64,000 nucleotides of DNA from Desulfosporosinus fructosivorans (GCF_004766045.1 NZ_SPQQ01000001.1:797626-861625); one strand, 5' to 3'. Counted from the stretch's first letter, positions 17,858 to 26,635 are shown. Translations and numbers: made by a program. Notes: generated from the letters alone by a model not told the origin.

Positions 17858-18495
17858 TGAAAATTGCGGTCTTAGCTAATGGTACTTGGGATTCCGAATG
17901 GGGAAGTCAAGTCCTAAAAGAAGTGGATTATTTAATATGCGCGGATGGGGGGGCTAACCATGCCGCCCTTTCGGGACGGATACCTAATCTTTTAATCGGG
18001 GATTTAGATTCGATTAAGCCAGAGGTCTTAACACAATGTGAAAATGCGGAATGCGTTATTGAACGATTTCCCTGCGAAAAGGATGAGACGGATCTCGAAT
18101 TGGCATTAATTAATGCTGAGGAGCAGGCCCGTCTTGTTAGTGAACGGGATATTTGGCTATATGGGGCGACTGGAGGGCGAATCGATCATCTAATGGGTAA
18201 TATGGCTTTGATGCTCGCCTATGCCAGAAGAGGGTACCGGATTCACTTGGTCGATCCCGAACATGAGATCTGGATTCTGCTAGGTCGCGAATGTATTCGG
18301 CAGTTGCCTGGACAAGAACTTTCCTTGATCTCTTTGTCTGAAAAGGCTGTGGTTACAACAGAAGGGCTGCATTACCCTCTCACACGGGGAGTGTTATTAC
18401 AGGATTCTCCGCGTGGTATCAGCAATGTGTTTCTTGGTGTAGAGGTTGTGGTTGAGGTGCACTCAGGGTGGGTGCTCGTGGTTTTGCCCAAATAG
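17857..18495 (+). CDS. thiN: Thiamine pyrophosphokinase
   Basis: A 212-residue enzyme that makes thiamine diphosphate from thiamine and ATP. Motifs are CADGGANHA, IGDLDSI, KDETDLELAL and GATGGRIDHLMGN, the family's nucleotide and thiamine binding set. Length is normal. It closes the cluster that begins at 9739; no intrinsic terminator follows directly, and composite element 2 starts about 12 bp after the stop codon, so that element may take part in 3'-end formation. Confidence 0.94.
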   Translation: MKIAVLANGTWDSEWGSQVLKEVDYLICADGGANHAALSGRIPNLLIGDLDSIKPEVLTQCENAECVIERFPCEKDETDLELALINAEEQARLVSERDIWLYGATGGRIDHLMGNMALMLAYARRGYRIHLVDPEHEIWILLGRECIRQLPGQELSLISLSEKAVVTTEGLHYPLTRGVLLQDSPRGISNVFLGVEVVVEVHSGWVLVVLPK

Positions 18496-18507
18496 GGCTT
18501 TGTAGCC

Positions 18508-18705
18508 GGGAGGTCGTGATGTTGCTGCACTCACCCACAGCGCCGTCGCTATCGCGCTTAATTACGAAGCGAGCTTAGGCAAAACCTCTGGGCTTTTCTG
18601 CATGTGGGGAGGTCGTGATGTTGCTGCGCTCACCCACAGCGCCGTCGCTATCACGCTTAATTACGAAGCGAGCTTAGGCAAAACCTCTGGGCTTTTCTGC
18701 ATGTG
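18508..18705 (+). repeat. Composite element 2: two tandem 99-bp units
   Basis: Two nearly identical direct copies (18508-18606 and 18607-18705, period 99 bp). They begin GGGAGGTCGTGATGTTGCTG and end AAAACCTCTGGGC followed by TTTTCTGCATGTG. Start and end blocks match those of element 1 (4818-4977), while the interior differs. No gene is visible between 18496 and 18970. Confidence 0.9.
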
Positions 18706-18800
18706 AACCTTGCCACGCTACAGCTTCGTAATGTAAGCGCGATTGACGCGACTCTGCTGAATGGGTTCGCTCCGCAACATCACGCCCTCCGGGCTTGGGA
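18607..18800. repeat. Composite element 2: long imperfect inverted repeat
   Basis: The second unit (18610-18682) pairs with 18728-18800. Complementary blocks in order include GCTTCGTAAT (read on the right arm), TAAGCGCGAT and GCAACATCACG-CCTCC. The segment between the arms carries TGCATGTGAACCTTG, shared with element 1. A stem of about 70 bp with bulges is possible. Confidence 0.85.
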
Positions 18801-18815
18801 CGAAAAGGGACGAAA

Positions 18816-18859
18816 CGACCAAGGAACGACCAAGGAACGACCAAGGAACGACCAAGGAA
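18816..18859 (+). repeat. Composite element 2: 11-bp tandem repeat x4
   Basis: Four exact copies of CGACCAAGGAA, followed by degenerate copies (CGAACTTAGAA, CGACGTGG). It occupies the same place as the 9-bp array of element 1, just right of the inverted arm, and also has a GAACG core when read across units. hslO starts 111 bp downstream. Confidence 0.93.
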
Positions 18860-18970
18860 CGAACTTAGAACGACGTGGATAGGAACGGTTGAATTGCTGC
18901 GCTCTCAACAGCGCTGATGGCGCTTTTGGTAACGCTTTGGTATTAAATGATCAGAAAAGGAAGACGATAA

Positions 18971-19846
18971 ATGCAACATGATGAATTATTAATTGGTACG
19001 ATGCTTGAGGGTAGGGCTCGGTGGGTCGCGGTTAGGACGACGGATACGGTTGAAGAGGCTCGTAGGAGACATGGGATGTCGCCGGTTGCTACGGCGGCTT
19101 TGGGTAGGTTGATGACGGGGACTCTTATTTTGGCTAGTTCTCTTAAAGGAGACGAGAGTATTACTTTGCGATTATTGGGAGACGGCCCTTTGAAGGGGGT
19201 TGTTGCTGTGGGAAATGCGCAAGGTGAGGTGCGGGGTTATGTTCAGGAGCCATTGGTGGATTTGCCGTTAAAGGATTCTGGCAAACTTGACGTGGGGGCG
19301 GCGGTCGGACGTGGCGAGTTGGCTGTTAGCCGAAGTTTGCAAAATGGTGAGGTTTATACTGGCATGGTTCCTATGGTTAGCGGAGAAATTGCAGAAGATC
19401 TTGTGCATTATTTGTTGACGTCGGAACAGATTTCGTCGGCTATGCTGCTGGGTGTGCTGGTAGAAAAAGATTATCATGTGGCTGGAGCAGGGGGGCTATT
19501 AATTCAACCGCTGCCTGGAGCGACAGAAGAGGATATTCAAGCCATTGAAAGCCAACTGGGGCAATTAGACACGGGAATAAGCGAACTGGTAGCTCAGAGC
19601 CAATCTATGGACGAAATGTTGGAGCGGTTGATGGGACAACTTGCCTTTCATGTCTTGGAGCGTCGTGAGGTAGAATTTTCTTGTACATGTACAAAAGACC
19701 GCTTGAGTGATACCTTGGTCTCAATTGGTAAAGAAGGAATAGCAGACCTAATCACGGATCAAAAAGCCGAGATGGTCTGCCATTTTTGCAACGAACATTA
19801 TCAATTTACGCTAGAAGAACTTCAACAGATCTCGGGAAGGTGTTAA
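18971..19846 (+). CDS. hslO: Redox-regulated chaperone Hsp33
   Basis: A 291-residue holdase chaperone activated by oxidation. The C-terminal zinc switch has four cysteines as CTC (FSCTCTKDR) and CHFC (MVCHFCNEHY). The N-terminal substrate-binding domain begins HDELLIGTMLEGRARWVAVRTT. Length is normal. It is a single gene between composite element 2 and the convergent rpmB. The first approximately 150 codons are strikingly G/T-rich with many AGG, ACG and TCG codons compared with the rest of the gene. Confidence 0.95.
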   Translation: MQHDELLIGTMLEGRARWVAVRTTDTVEEARRRHGMSPVATAALGRLMTGTLILASSLKGDESITLRLLGDGPLKGVVAVGNAQGEVRGYVQEPLVDLPLKDSGKLDVGAAVGRGELAVSRSLQNGEVYTGMVPMVSGEIAEDLVHYLLTSEQISSAMLLGVLVEKDYHVAGAGGLLIQPLPGATEEDIQAIESQLGQLDTGISELVAQSQSMDEMLERLMGQLAFHVLERREVEFSCTCTKDRLSDTLVSIGKEGIADLITDQKAEMVCHFCNEHYQFTLEELQQISGRC

Positions 19847-19949
19847 TGGAAGTGGTGTGAAATTGATACCGCACCACAGCGCCTTCGTTCTCAACAGCGC
19901 CTTGTTGGGTTTCTCATTTTGAGGCTGGAAGTTACCGGGAAATGAAAAA

Positions 19950-19977
19950 AGCCCGATATAATATCGGGCTTTTGATT
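19950..19977 (-). terminator. Terminator of rpmB
   Basis: Stem AGCCCGATAT/ATATCGGGCT (19950-19970) with T runs on both strands (six A on the left, TTTT on the right), so it can stop rpmB leftwards and hslO rightwards. Confidence 0.85.
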
Positions 19978-19979
19978 CA

Positions 19980-20171
19980 TTAGCTAGCGCGCTGAACTTT
20001 TCCTGAACGTAAGCATCTGGTGCAAACTTTAAGTCGGGTGGGAGTACCGTTCACAATCGCACGAACGCTTTGCAAGTTTGGTTTCCAAGTTCGCTTTGTC
20101 CGTATATGAGAGTGGCTGACTTGAAATCCAGTGGTTACTCCTTTGGCGCAAACTGCACAAACATTAGCCAT
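19980..20171 (-). CDS. rpmB: 50S ribosomal protein L28
   Basis: A 63-residue basic protein of the large subunit ([11 protein letters not shown]...). It carries four cysteines in two CxxC pairs (CAVC and CTRC), i.e. the zinc-binding (C+) form of L28; zinc-free forms exist in some bacteria as replacements under zinc limitation. It is monocistronic on the minus strand, with its own promoter and terminator. ATG follows AAAGGAGG. Confidence 0.95.
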   Translation of the reverse strand: MANVCAVCAKGVTTGFQVSHSHIRTKRTWKPNLQSVRAIVNGTPTRLKVCTRCLRSGKVQRAS

Positions 20172-20210
20172 GCTCTAAAACCTCCTTTGCAACCGAAATG
20201 ACACTTATAT

Positions 20211-20239
20211 ATATTATCAAAACTCTTGCGGGTTGGCAA
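20211..20239 (-). promoter_or_regulatory. Sigma-A promoter of rpmB
   Basis: On the minus strand TTGCCA (20234-20239) and TAATAT (20211-20216) are spaced by exactly 17 bp, about 40 bp upstream of the start codon. Confidence 0.7.
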
Positions 20240-20275
20240 GGTGTCGCGGAAAAATTTCTCAATGAAAATTTTTCT

Positions 20276-20304
20276 TTGAACATTTTTGATTTACTTGGTA
20301 GAAT
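20276..20304 (+). promoter_or_regulatory. Sigma-A promoter of the Asp23-like/fakA operon
   Basis: TTGAAC (20276-20281) and TAGAAT (20299-20304) with 17-bp spacing, divergent from the rpmB promoter. Confidence 0.65.
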
Positions 20305-20345
20305 AAGAGCAACGTGGACGATACCGAAAAGGGAGGGTCCTGTTT

Positions 20346-20702
20346 ATGGGAAAAGAGATTATTAACACTTTAGGTAAGATTGATATTTCTGAAGAAGTGA
20401 TATCCACGATAGCAGGTGCTACCGCTGTTGAGTGCTACGGCTTAGTGGGCATGGCCTCACGCAAAATCACAGATGGGTTTGTGGATTTACTAGGACGCGA
20501 AAACTTGGCTCGTGGCGTGGTAGTTTCTATTAAAGACAATGAAGTGGTTATCGATCTCTATATCGTTGTCGGGTATGGTGTTAAGATTTCTGAGGTTGCG
20601 GCTAGTGTTATGGAACGAGTCCGTTATACTACCGAGAAGCTCACGGGATTAAACGTGTCCCAAGTGAATGTGAACGTTCAAGGTGTTCGCATTTTGGAGT
20701 AG
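20346..20702 (+). CDS. Asp23/Gls24 family envelope stress protein
   Basis: A 118-residue protein with the Asp23 (alkaline shock protein) domain across most of its length: KIDISEEVISTIAGATAVECYGLVGM and a valine-rich second half. Members such as Bacillus YloU have no known enzymatic activity. The gene lies 25 bp upstream of fakA, as yloU-yloV do in Bacillus, so a link to fatty-acid activation or envelope lipid balance is likely but unproven. ATG follows AGGGAGGG. Confidence 0.9.
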   Translation: MGKEIINTLGKIDISEEVISTIAGATAVECYGLVGMASRKITDGFVDLLGRENLARGVVVSIKDNEVVIDLYIVVGYGVKISEVAASVMERVRYTTEKLTGLNVSQVNVNVQGVRILE

Positions 20703-20727
20703 TGCAAAAGAGTAGGGGGATACGGTT

Positions 20728-22437
20728 TTGGGAGCAACGACTAAGACAAAAAGTGGAGCAGACGGACAACTTTGGAAACAAATGATGGTTGCAGGAGCTA
20801 AGGCTTTAGAACTTAAGAAACACGATGTGGATGCCTTGAACGTTTTCCCTGTGCCAGATGGGGATACAGGCACGAACATGTTTTTAACGATCCAATCGGC
20901 AGCAAGGGACTCGGAAAAAGTAACTAGTCAGGCTATCAGCGATGTGGCAGCAGCGGCTTCGATGGGATCCTTGATGGGCGCCCGCGGAAATTCTGGGGTC
21001 ATTCTCTCTCAACTTCTACGAGGGATTGCCAAAGGGTTCGAAGGGTTGCTAACGGCAAATCCTCTGCAAGTGGCTCAAGCTTTGCAAGCCGGAGTGGATA
21101 CGGCATATAAAGCGGTTATGAAGCCTGTCGAGGGCACGATTTTGACGGTTTCTAAGGAAACAGCGAAGGCCGCTCTCACTAAGGCTAAGGGGGGAGGGTC
21201 ACTTCTCGAGACCCTTCAGGATGCTCACAATAAGGGTATGGAATGCTTAGCAAAAACACCAGATATGTTGCCAGTGCTAAAACAAGCGGGGGTAGTGGAT
21301 GCTGGAGGACAAGGGTTCCTCATTATTTTAGGTGGCTGGATCGCTGTCCTAAAGGGTGAAACGGTTACTCCAGATAGTCGCTACGAAGTCGGACAAAAGA
21401 CTGCGCCAAGCAGTCAAGATACTCATGACATACAGCGGGAATTTATGCGGATTGAAGATCTTGATTATCCCTATTGCACTGAATTTCTGATTAAAGGGAC
21501 CGATTTGCGTGTTGAACGAATACGTCAGGATCTGAAGGATCGTGGGGACAGTTTACTGGTTGTCGGAACACCTGAAGTTATAAAGATTCATGTGCACGTA
21601 AAAAACCCAGGGAAAATCTTAGAATATGCTATACAGTGGGGTTCACTTCACCAAGTTCAAATTCACAATATGCTCGAACAAAACGAGAACATGGCCCACG
21701 CGATGAAAACTGAGCCAACTGAATTAACAGAGGCAGTGTTTGAGGAAACCAGCACTTTCAGCGAGACTCAACCAATGAAAGAGTTCGGCTTGGTTGCCGT
21801 AGTGATGGGGCAAGGAATAGCTGATGTCTATAAAAGTTTGGGTGTCGATGAAGTGGTGTATGGCGGTCAAACCATGAATCCGAGCACGGAAGACTTGGCG
21901 GAGGCCGTGCGCAAGATTTCGGCACGCCATGTTTTCATTCTGCCTAATAATGGGAATATCATTATGGCAGCACGTCAAGTAGGCGATATCATACAAGATC
22001 GTGGAGTTTCTGTAATTTCTAGTAAATCAATTTCCCAAGGAATTTCCGCTCTATTGAGTTTTAATGCAGAAGGGGAAGCAGAGGCTAATGTTAAGAATAT
22101 GGAACGTGCGCTAGGTAATGTCGTTTCAGGAGAAGTGACTTATGCGGTTCGCGATTCACAGTTTGGGACTATAAATATCTCGTCTGGAGATATTTTAGGA
22201 CTAGTAGAAGATGCGATTGTCAGTTCTGGCCAATCATTATTGGAGGTAGCACAGGCAACGTTGGAAAAAATGGATTGGAAAACACATGATTTGGTTACCA
22301 TATTCTATGGAGAAGAAACAAAACAAGATGAGGTTGAACGTCTCGGAAATTGGCTTAAGGAAGAAAATCCGAATGTCGAAGTAGAGGTTCATCCCGGTAG
22401 GCAACCGCTCTACTATTATATTTTTGGTGTGGAATAG
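20728..22437 (+). CDS. fakA: Fatty acid kinase ATP-binding subunit (FakA/YloV, DAK2-DegV fusion)
   Basis: A 569-residue protein. The N-terminal DhaL/DAK2 domain (about 10-205) has the nucleotide and Mg2+ motif NVFPVPDGDTGTNM and GNSGVILSQLLRG. The C-terminal part (about 330-568) is the FakA middle and C-terminal region that contacts FakB. With a FakB fatty-acid carrier (not in the window), FakA phosphorylates exogenous fatty acids to feed PlsX/PlsY. The start is TTG at 20728 with AGGGGG 7 bp upstream. It ends at a strong terminator. Confidence 0.92.
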   Translation: MGATTKTKSGADGQLWKQMMVAGAKALELKKHDVDALNVFPVPDGDTGTNMFLTIQSAARDSEKVTSQAISDVAAAASMGSLMGARGNSGVILSQLLRGIAKGFEGLLTANPLQVAQALQAGVDTAYKAVMKPVEGTILTVSKETAKAALTKAKGGGSLLETLQDAHNKGMECLAKTPDMLPVLKQAGVVDAGGQGFLIILGGWIAVLKGETVTPDSRYEVGQKTAPSSQDTHDIQREFMRIEDLDYPYCTEFLIKGTDLRVERIRQDLKDRGDSLLVVGTPEVIKIHVHVKNPGKILEYAIQWGSLHQVQIHNMLEQNENMAHAMKTEPTELTEAVFEETSTFSETQPMKEFGLVAVVMGQGIADVYKSLGVDEVVYGGQTMNPSTEDLAEAVRKISARHVFILPNNGNIIMAARQVGDIIQDRGVSVISSKSISQGISALLSFNAEGEAEANVKNMERALGNVVSGEVTYAVRDSQFGTINISSGDILGLVEDAIVSSGQSLLEVAQATLEKMDWKTHDLVTIFYGEETKQDEVERLGNWLKEENPNVEVEVHPGRQPLYYYIFGVE

Positions 22438-22443
22438 GTTACC

Positions 22444-22472
22444 CTCCGGAATTTTTCCGGAGGATTTTTTTT
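22444..22472 (+). terminator. Intrinsic terminator of fakA
   Basis: Stem CTCCGGA/TCCGGAG around a T-rich loop, followed by eight T interrupted by nothing else (22465-22472); seven bases after the fakA stop. Confidence 0.92.
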
Positions 22473-22477
22473 ACTAG

Positions 22478-22535
22478 TCAGAAGTATAACTTACAGTTAT
22501 ATATCTGGAAGGTCCCTTCTCGCCATCACGGCTAG
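22478..22535. repeat. Intergenic repeat family B, short copy
   Basis: AGAAGTATAACTTACAGTTATATATCTGGAAGG-type hairpin followed by CTTCTCGCCATCACGGC. It matches the first block of the copies at 8418 and 57148 and lies between the fakA terminator and the sdaAB ribosome site, so it is in the sdaAB leader or upstream of its promoter. Confidence 0.75.
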
Positions 22536-22558
22536 GGATACTCGGAGGAGGATGCGAT

Positions 22559-23230
22559 GTGGGTAGGAGTAATGTATTTGATCTTCTTGGACCGATTATG
22601 GTTGGACCGTCGAGTTCGCACACTGCAGGTGCAGTGCGGCTGGGGGCGATGGCCAGAAAGATATTGGGTGAAGAACCTGTAGAAGGGACGCTTAGTCTCC
22701 ATGGATCATTTGCAAAAACAGGGAAGGGACATGGAACAAACTTGGCGTTGATCGCGGGTCTTTTGGGGATGGCCCCAGATGATGAACGGATTCCAGAGGC
22801 AATTAACATAGCAAAAGATCTCGGTCTGAACTTTGGCTTTAAAATTGCAGACCTCGGAGATGTTCATCCGAACACGGTTAAGTTTGAACTGCTTGGAAAG
22901 ACTGGATGCCATGCTCAAGTTGTCGGGTCGTCCATTGGTGGAGGAACTATTGTCATTCGAGAGATTAATGATTTTAAGGTGGAAATTAGGGGCGATTATC
23001 CCACATTAGTTATTCTACACCAGGATCTCCCGGGGCTTGTGGCACAGGTGGCACTTCTCTTGGCAACTGCCCAGACCAACATTGCCCGGATGCTAGTTTC
23101 CCGAGAAAAAAGGGGAGCTCAAGCCTTAATGGTATTGGAAACCGATGAGTTGGTCGACGATGCTGTTCTGGTTTTAATGCGGAGACTACCGAAAATTTAT
23201 CAGGTATTGGCAATTGAACCGTTAGAATAG
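22559..23230 (+). CDS. sdaAB: L-serine dehydratase, beta subunit
   Basis: A 223-residue subunit of the iron-sulfur (PLP-independent) serine dehydratase that converts L-serine to pyruvate and ammonia. The N-terminus NVFDLLGPIMVGPSSSHTAG is the family signature. The C-terminal approximately 75 residues form an ACT domain (VILHQDLPGLVAQVALLLA). The GTG start has CGGAGGAGG 8 bp upstream. It forms a two-gene operon with sdaAA (13-bp gap), the split arrangement usual in Firmicutes. Confidence 0.94.
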   Translation: MGRSNVFDLLGPIMVGPSSSHTAGAVRLGAMARKILGEEPVEGTLSLHGSFAKTGKGHGTNLALIAGLLGMAPDDERIPEAINIAKDLGLNFGFKIADLGDVHPNTVKFELLGKTGCHAQVVGSSIGGGTIVIREINDFKVEIRGDYPTLVILHQDLPGLVAQVALLLATAQTNIARMLVSREKRGAQALMVLETDELVDDAVLVLMRRLPKIYQVLAIEPLE

Positions 23231-23243
23231 GAGTGAAACTATC

Positions 23244-24107
23244 ATGCGTGCTTACGAAGATTTGGTTATTGAGGCTGAAAACAGAGGGCTAAAAATTAGC
23301 GAAGTCGTATATCAAAATGAGATGGAAGATTTGCAACAATCGGAGCAAGCACTTTTTCAACGCATGCGTAAAAATTTAAAGGTAATGAGAGAATCTGTTG
23401 CAGTAGGTCTGAGTAGTGAAGGTCGTTCTATATCTGGTTTAGTAGGGGGAGATGCAGTCAAAGTAGAGGGCAGGCGGAAAACAGGAGAGAGCTTGGTTGG
23501 AAAACAACTAAGCGGTGTGATTGCCAAAGCCCTTGCTGTGGCCGAAGTTAATGCTTGTATGGGGAAAATCGTTGCAGCGCCGACCGCGGGTTCCTGCGGA
23601 GTAATTCCTGCGGTCCTACTAACGGTTGAGGAAACCCTTCAAGTCTCAGAGCAGGAACTTTTACTCGCCCTTTTCACTGCAGCTGGGTTAGGGATGATTA
23701 TTGCAGAACGAGCGAACGTTTCTGGTGCAGAGGGTGGGTGTCAGGCTGAAATAGGGTCTGCAGCAGCTATGGCGGCAGCTGCTGCAGTAGAATTAGCCGG
23801 AGGCACCCCTCGGCAGACTGCGGACGCTGCGGCAATTGCCATGAAATCAATGCTGGGTTTAGTTTGCGACCCTGTGGGTGGGTTTGTGGAGGTCCCCTGC
23901 GTCAAACGAAATGCAACGGGGGCAATGATCGCTATGGCTGCGGCTGAAATGGCACTTTCGGGTGTGAAGAGCGCGATTCCTATTGATGAGGTTATTGATG
24001 CTATGGGCGAGATAGGTAAACAAATGCCCTGTGCTTTGAAAGAAACGGCGCAAGGCGGGCTTGCGATGACGCCGACGGGACGACGAATTCAGGCTGATTT
24101 TCTATGA
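23244..24107 (+). CDS. sdaAA: L-serine dehydratase, alpha subunit
   Basis: A 287-residue catalytic subunit holding a [4Fe-4S] cluster. Conserved patterns are APTAGSCGVIPAVLL, GAEGGCQAEIGSA and LGLVCDPVGGFVEVPCVKRNA, which supply the cluster cysteines. ATG follows AATAGGAG, 13 bp after sdaAB. It overlaps recG by 4 bp (ATGA), so recG translation is probably coupled to this catabolic operon although the functions are unrelated. Confidence 0.95.
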   Translation: MRAYEDLVIEAENRGLKISEVVYQNEMEDLQQSEQALFQRMRKNLKVMRESVAVGLSSEGRSISGLVGGDAVKVEGRRKTGESLVGKQLSGVIAKALAVAEVNACMGKIVAAPTAGSCGVIPAVLLTVEETLQVSEQELLLALFTAAGLGMIIAERANVSGAEGGCQAEIGSAAAMAAAAAVELAGGTPRQTADAAAIAMKSMLGLVCDPVGGFVEVPCVKRNATGAMIAMAAAEMALSGVKSAIPIDEVIDAMGEIGKQMPCALKETAQGGLAMTPTGRRIQADFL

Positions 24108-26635
24108 AAAGTACTCAGGTCCAACTCGTCTTAAATAATTTGCAGCGGGCACTTTTGGCTGAGGAGAAACAGGGATTCACGAACACTGGAGTATTAGGAG
24201 GATTTAACGTTTTTATGCGGGGGATATTGCCTCGACTTGAGCAGATATTTCCGGGATATGACATGGATTTGCTGAGAAGCTTGGCTATGCAATACCCGAG
24301 CTGGAGTCCACTCAGACGAAGAGAGGCTTTTTCGGAACTCCGCCGGTTTATGCAAGAAATTTCCTTGGAGGCTCAAGGGCGCTTGGTGCAGAGTGAGCCA
24401 TCGAATGTAGATTTAAAACTTCAGGGGAAACAAGATTTAGAGGAGATAAGAGATGTACCGGGGAAACATATATCGGATAAACAGGAAGATCAAAAACCAC
24501 TAGAAAAACAAGAAGTAGAAAAGAATAACGACAAAGCTCATTCTGTGGGCTTAATAAAGAGTCAAGAAATCCCTCTCGAAAGAGCTATGAAGGGATCTAA
24601 CTTGGTTTCTTTGCAATCAAAGCCTTTACAATACTTAAAAGGAGTGGGACCAGAAAGGGCTAAGCAGCTTGAAAGGCTTGGCATACATAATATCCTAAAT
24701 TTGTTGCAATATTTTCCTCGACGGTATGAAGATCGCCGCAAGCAACTAATTGCGGAGTTGCAAGAGGGCGAAATGGCAACAATTGCGGGGAAAGTGGTAG
24801 CGGGAAATATAACAAGTGGCAAGATGAAAGTGGTTAAATTAAGTATTGAGCAACAAGGGCGTTTGTTCCAAGCGACATGGTTTAACCAAATTCATATTCT
24901 CAAACAATTCCCTGCAGGAACAGAAGTTGTGGTAACGGGAAAAGTTCGTTGGAAACAGCAGGTACCAGAAGTAATGGCGACAGATATCGAAAAAGTTAAT
25001 GTAAGTGTTCCAGTGAATGGCCCTGATCTGGGGTCTCAAACGATTTTACCGGTTTATTCAGAAACGGCACGTTTATCCTCTAAAGTAATACGTAACATAA
25101 TTCAAGGTGTCTTGGAGCAAGTTGACACAGGTTTTCGAGAGATACTGCCCCATGAAGACCAGTTGGAATGGATGGAGAGATCCCTTGCTTATCGAGAAAT
25201 ACACTTTCCGGAGAATTATACAAGTTTGGCCCATGCAAGGGAGCGCCTAGTCTGGGAAGAAATTCTCTTTTTACAATTAGCGGTCGCCGGACTACACAAG
25301 GGCATGGAACGACTTGACAGTCCTCCATTATTGGGGGGAGAAGAGAAGATCCAAAGTTTTTATGAGGCCTTGCCCTTTAAACTGACGAAGGCTCAACAAA
25401 GAGTGATCCAAGAGATATTTCAAGATTTAGCTAGGCCACAAGGAATGGCTCGATTGGTCCAAGGAGATGTTGGTTCTGGAAAAACAGCGGTTGCTATGGC
25501 GGCGCTACTGCGCGCGGTAGGGTCAGGGTATCAAGGTGCTATGATGGCTCCGACAGAAATATTAGCGGTCCAACATTACCAATCGCTTGAGAAAATATTC
25601 ACCTCAATAGGGATTTCTGTTGTCTGTTTACTGGGTAGTCAGAGTAAAAGTGTACGGGAGGAAACATTAGCAAAGATTGCGAATGGTGAGGCACAAGTCG
25701 TGGTAGGAACTCATGCTCTAATTCAAGAAACGGTCATATTTAAAGCGTTAGGTCTTGCTGTTACTGATGAACAGCATCGCTTTGGAGTACGGCAGCGTTC
25801 GCTTCTTCAAAGTAAAGGGGAAAGTCCTCACGTATTAGTCCTTACAGCTACGCCAATTCCGCGGACGTTGGCCTTGACGCTATACGGCGATTTGCAACTC
25901 TCTGTGCTCGATGAGATGCCGGTTGGGCGAAAGGCAATAATAACTCGCAAATTGGCGGAACGTGCCCGCCCTAAAATGGAAAAATTTTTAGATGAGCAGA
26001 TTAACTCTGGGAGGCAAATTTATGTTGTTTGTCCGTTAGTAGAGGAATCAGAGACGCTCGACCTTATTTCGGCGACGCAACGTGCCACAGACCTACAAGA
26101 TAGGTTTCCCAACCGTCGCGTCGCCCTTTTGCACGGTAGAATGAAGGGAATAGAAAAAGAAACGATTATGACGGCGTTTCACGCCGGTGAGATTGATATC
26201 TTGGTTGCTACGACCGTCGTCGAAGTCGGGGTCAATGTCCCGAATGCTACGGTAATGGTGATTGAATCTGCTGAACGGTTCGGTCTCGCGCAATTGCATC
26301 AGCTTAGGGGAAGGGTAGGACGAGGGAAAGAACAGTCATACTGCTTTTTGTTGTCAGGAAACAAAGATAGTCGTCGTTTAGACATTCTCTGTCAAACAGA
26401 GGATGGGTTTAAGATTGCTGAAGAAGATATGCGCTTGCGTGGAACGGGGGAATTATTAGGGACACGACAGCATGGTTTAGCTGAGTTACGGCTGGCTGAT
26501 CTCTCACAGGATGGTCATCTTGTCGAGAAGGCCTACCAGATGGCACAGAAAGCACTGCAAGACCCGGAAAAGTATGAGCTGCTTTTTCAGGAAGTGCGGA
26601 GGACGTTTCCTTTAGAGGAAATTGGAGTGCATTAG
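24104..26635 (+). CDS. recG: ATP-dependent DNA helicase RecG
   Basis: An 843-residue branched-DNA helicase for fork regression and recombination. It has the wedge OB domain (about 165-330; LKGVGPERAKQLERLGI, LLQYFPRRYEDRR), helicase motifs Walker A QGDVGSGKTAVA, DEQH (TDEQHRFGV), TATPIPRTLAL and QLRGRVGRG, and the C-terminal TRG motif region. It is about 160 residues longer than Bacillus RecG; the extra N-terminus has a helical part (1-95) and a hydrophilic linker (about 96-160, many K, E, Q). Start overlaps sdaAA. Confidence 0.96.
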   Translation: MKSTQVQLVLNNLQRALLAEEKQGFTNTGVLGGFNVFMRGILPRLEQIFPGYDMDLLRSLAMQYPSWSPLRRREAFSELRRFMQEISLEAQGRLVQSEPSNVDLKLQGKQDLEEIRDVPGKHISDKQEDQKPLEKQEVEKNNDKAHSVGLIKSQEIPLERAMKGSNLVSLQSKPLQYLKGVGPERAKQLERLGIHNILNLLQYFPRRYEDRRKQLIAELQEGEMATIAGKVVAGNITSGKMKVVKLSIEQQGRLFQATWFNQIHILKQFPAGTEVVVTGKVRWKQQVPEVMATDIEKVNVSVPVNGPDLGSQTILPVYSETARLSSKVIRNIIQGVLEQVDTGFREILPHEDQLEWMERSLAYREIHFPENYTSLAHARERLVWEEILFLQLAVAGLHKGMERLDSPPLLGGEEKIQSFYEALPFKLTKAQQRVIQEIFQDLARPQGMARLVQGDVGSGKTAVAMAALLRAVGSGYQGAMMAPTEILAVQHYQSLEKIFTSIGISVVCLLGSQSKSVREETLAKIANGEAQVVVGTHALIQETVIFKALGLAVTDEQHRFGVRQRSLLQSKGESPHVLVLTATPIPRTLALTLYGDLQLSVLDEMPVGRKAIITRKLAERARPKMEKFLDEQINSGRQIYVVCPLVEESETLDLISATQRATDLQDRFPNRRVALLHGRMKGIEKETIMTAFHAGEIDILVATTVVEVGVNVPNATVMVIESAERFGLAQLHQLRGRVGRGKEQSYCFLLSGNKDSRRLDILCQTEDGFKIAEEDMRLRGTGELLGTRQHGLAELRLADLSQDGHLVEKAYQMAQKALQDPEKYELLFQEVRRTFPLEEIGVH

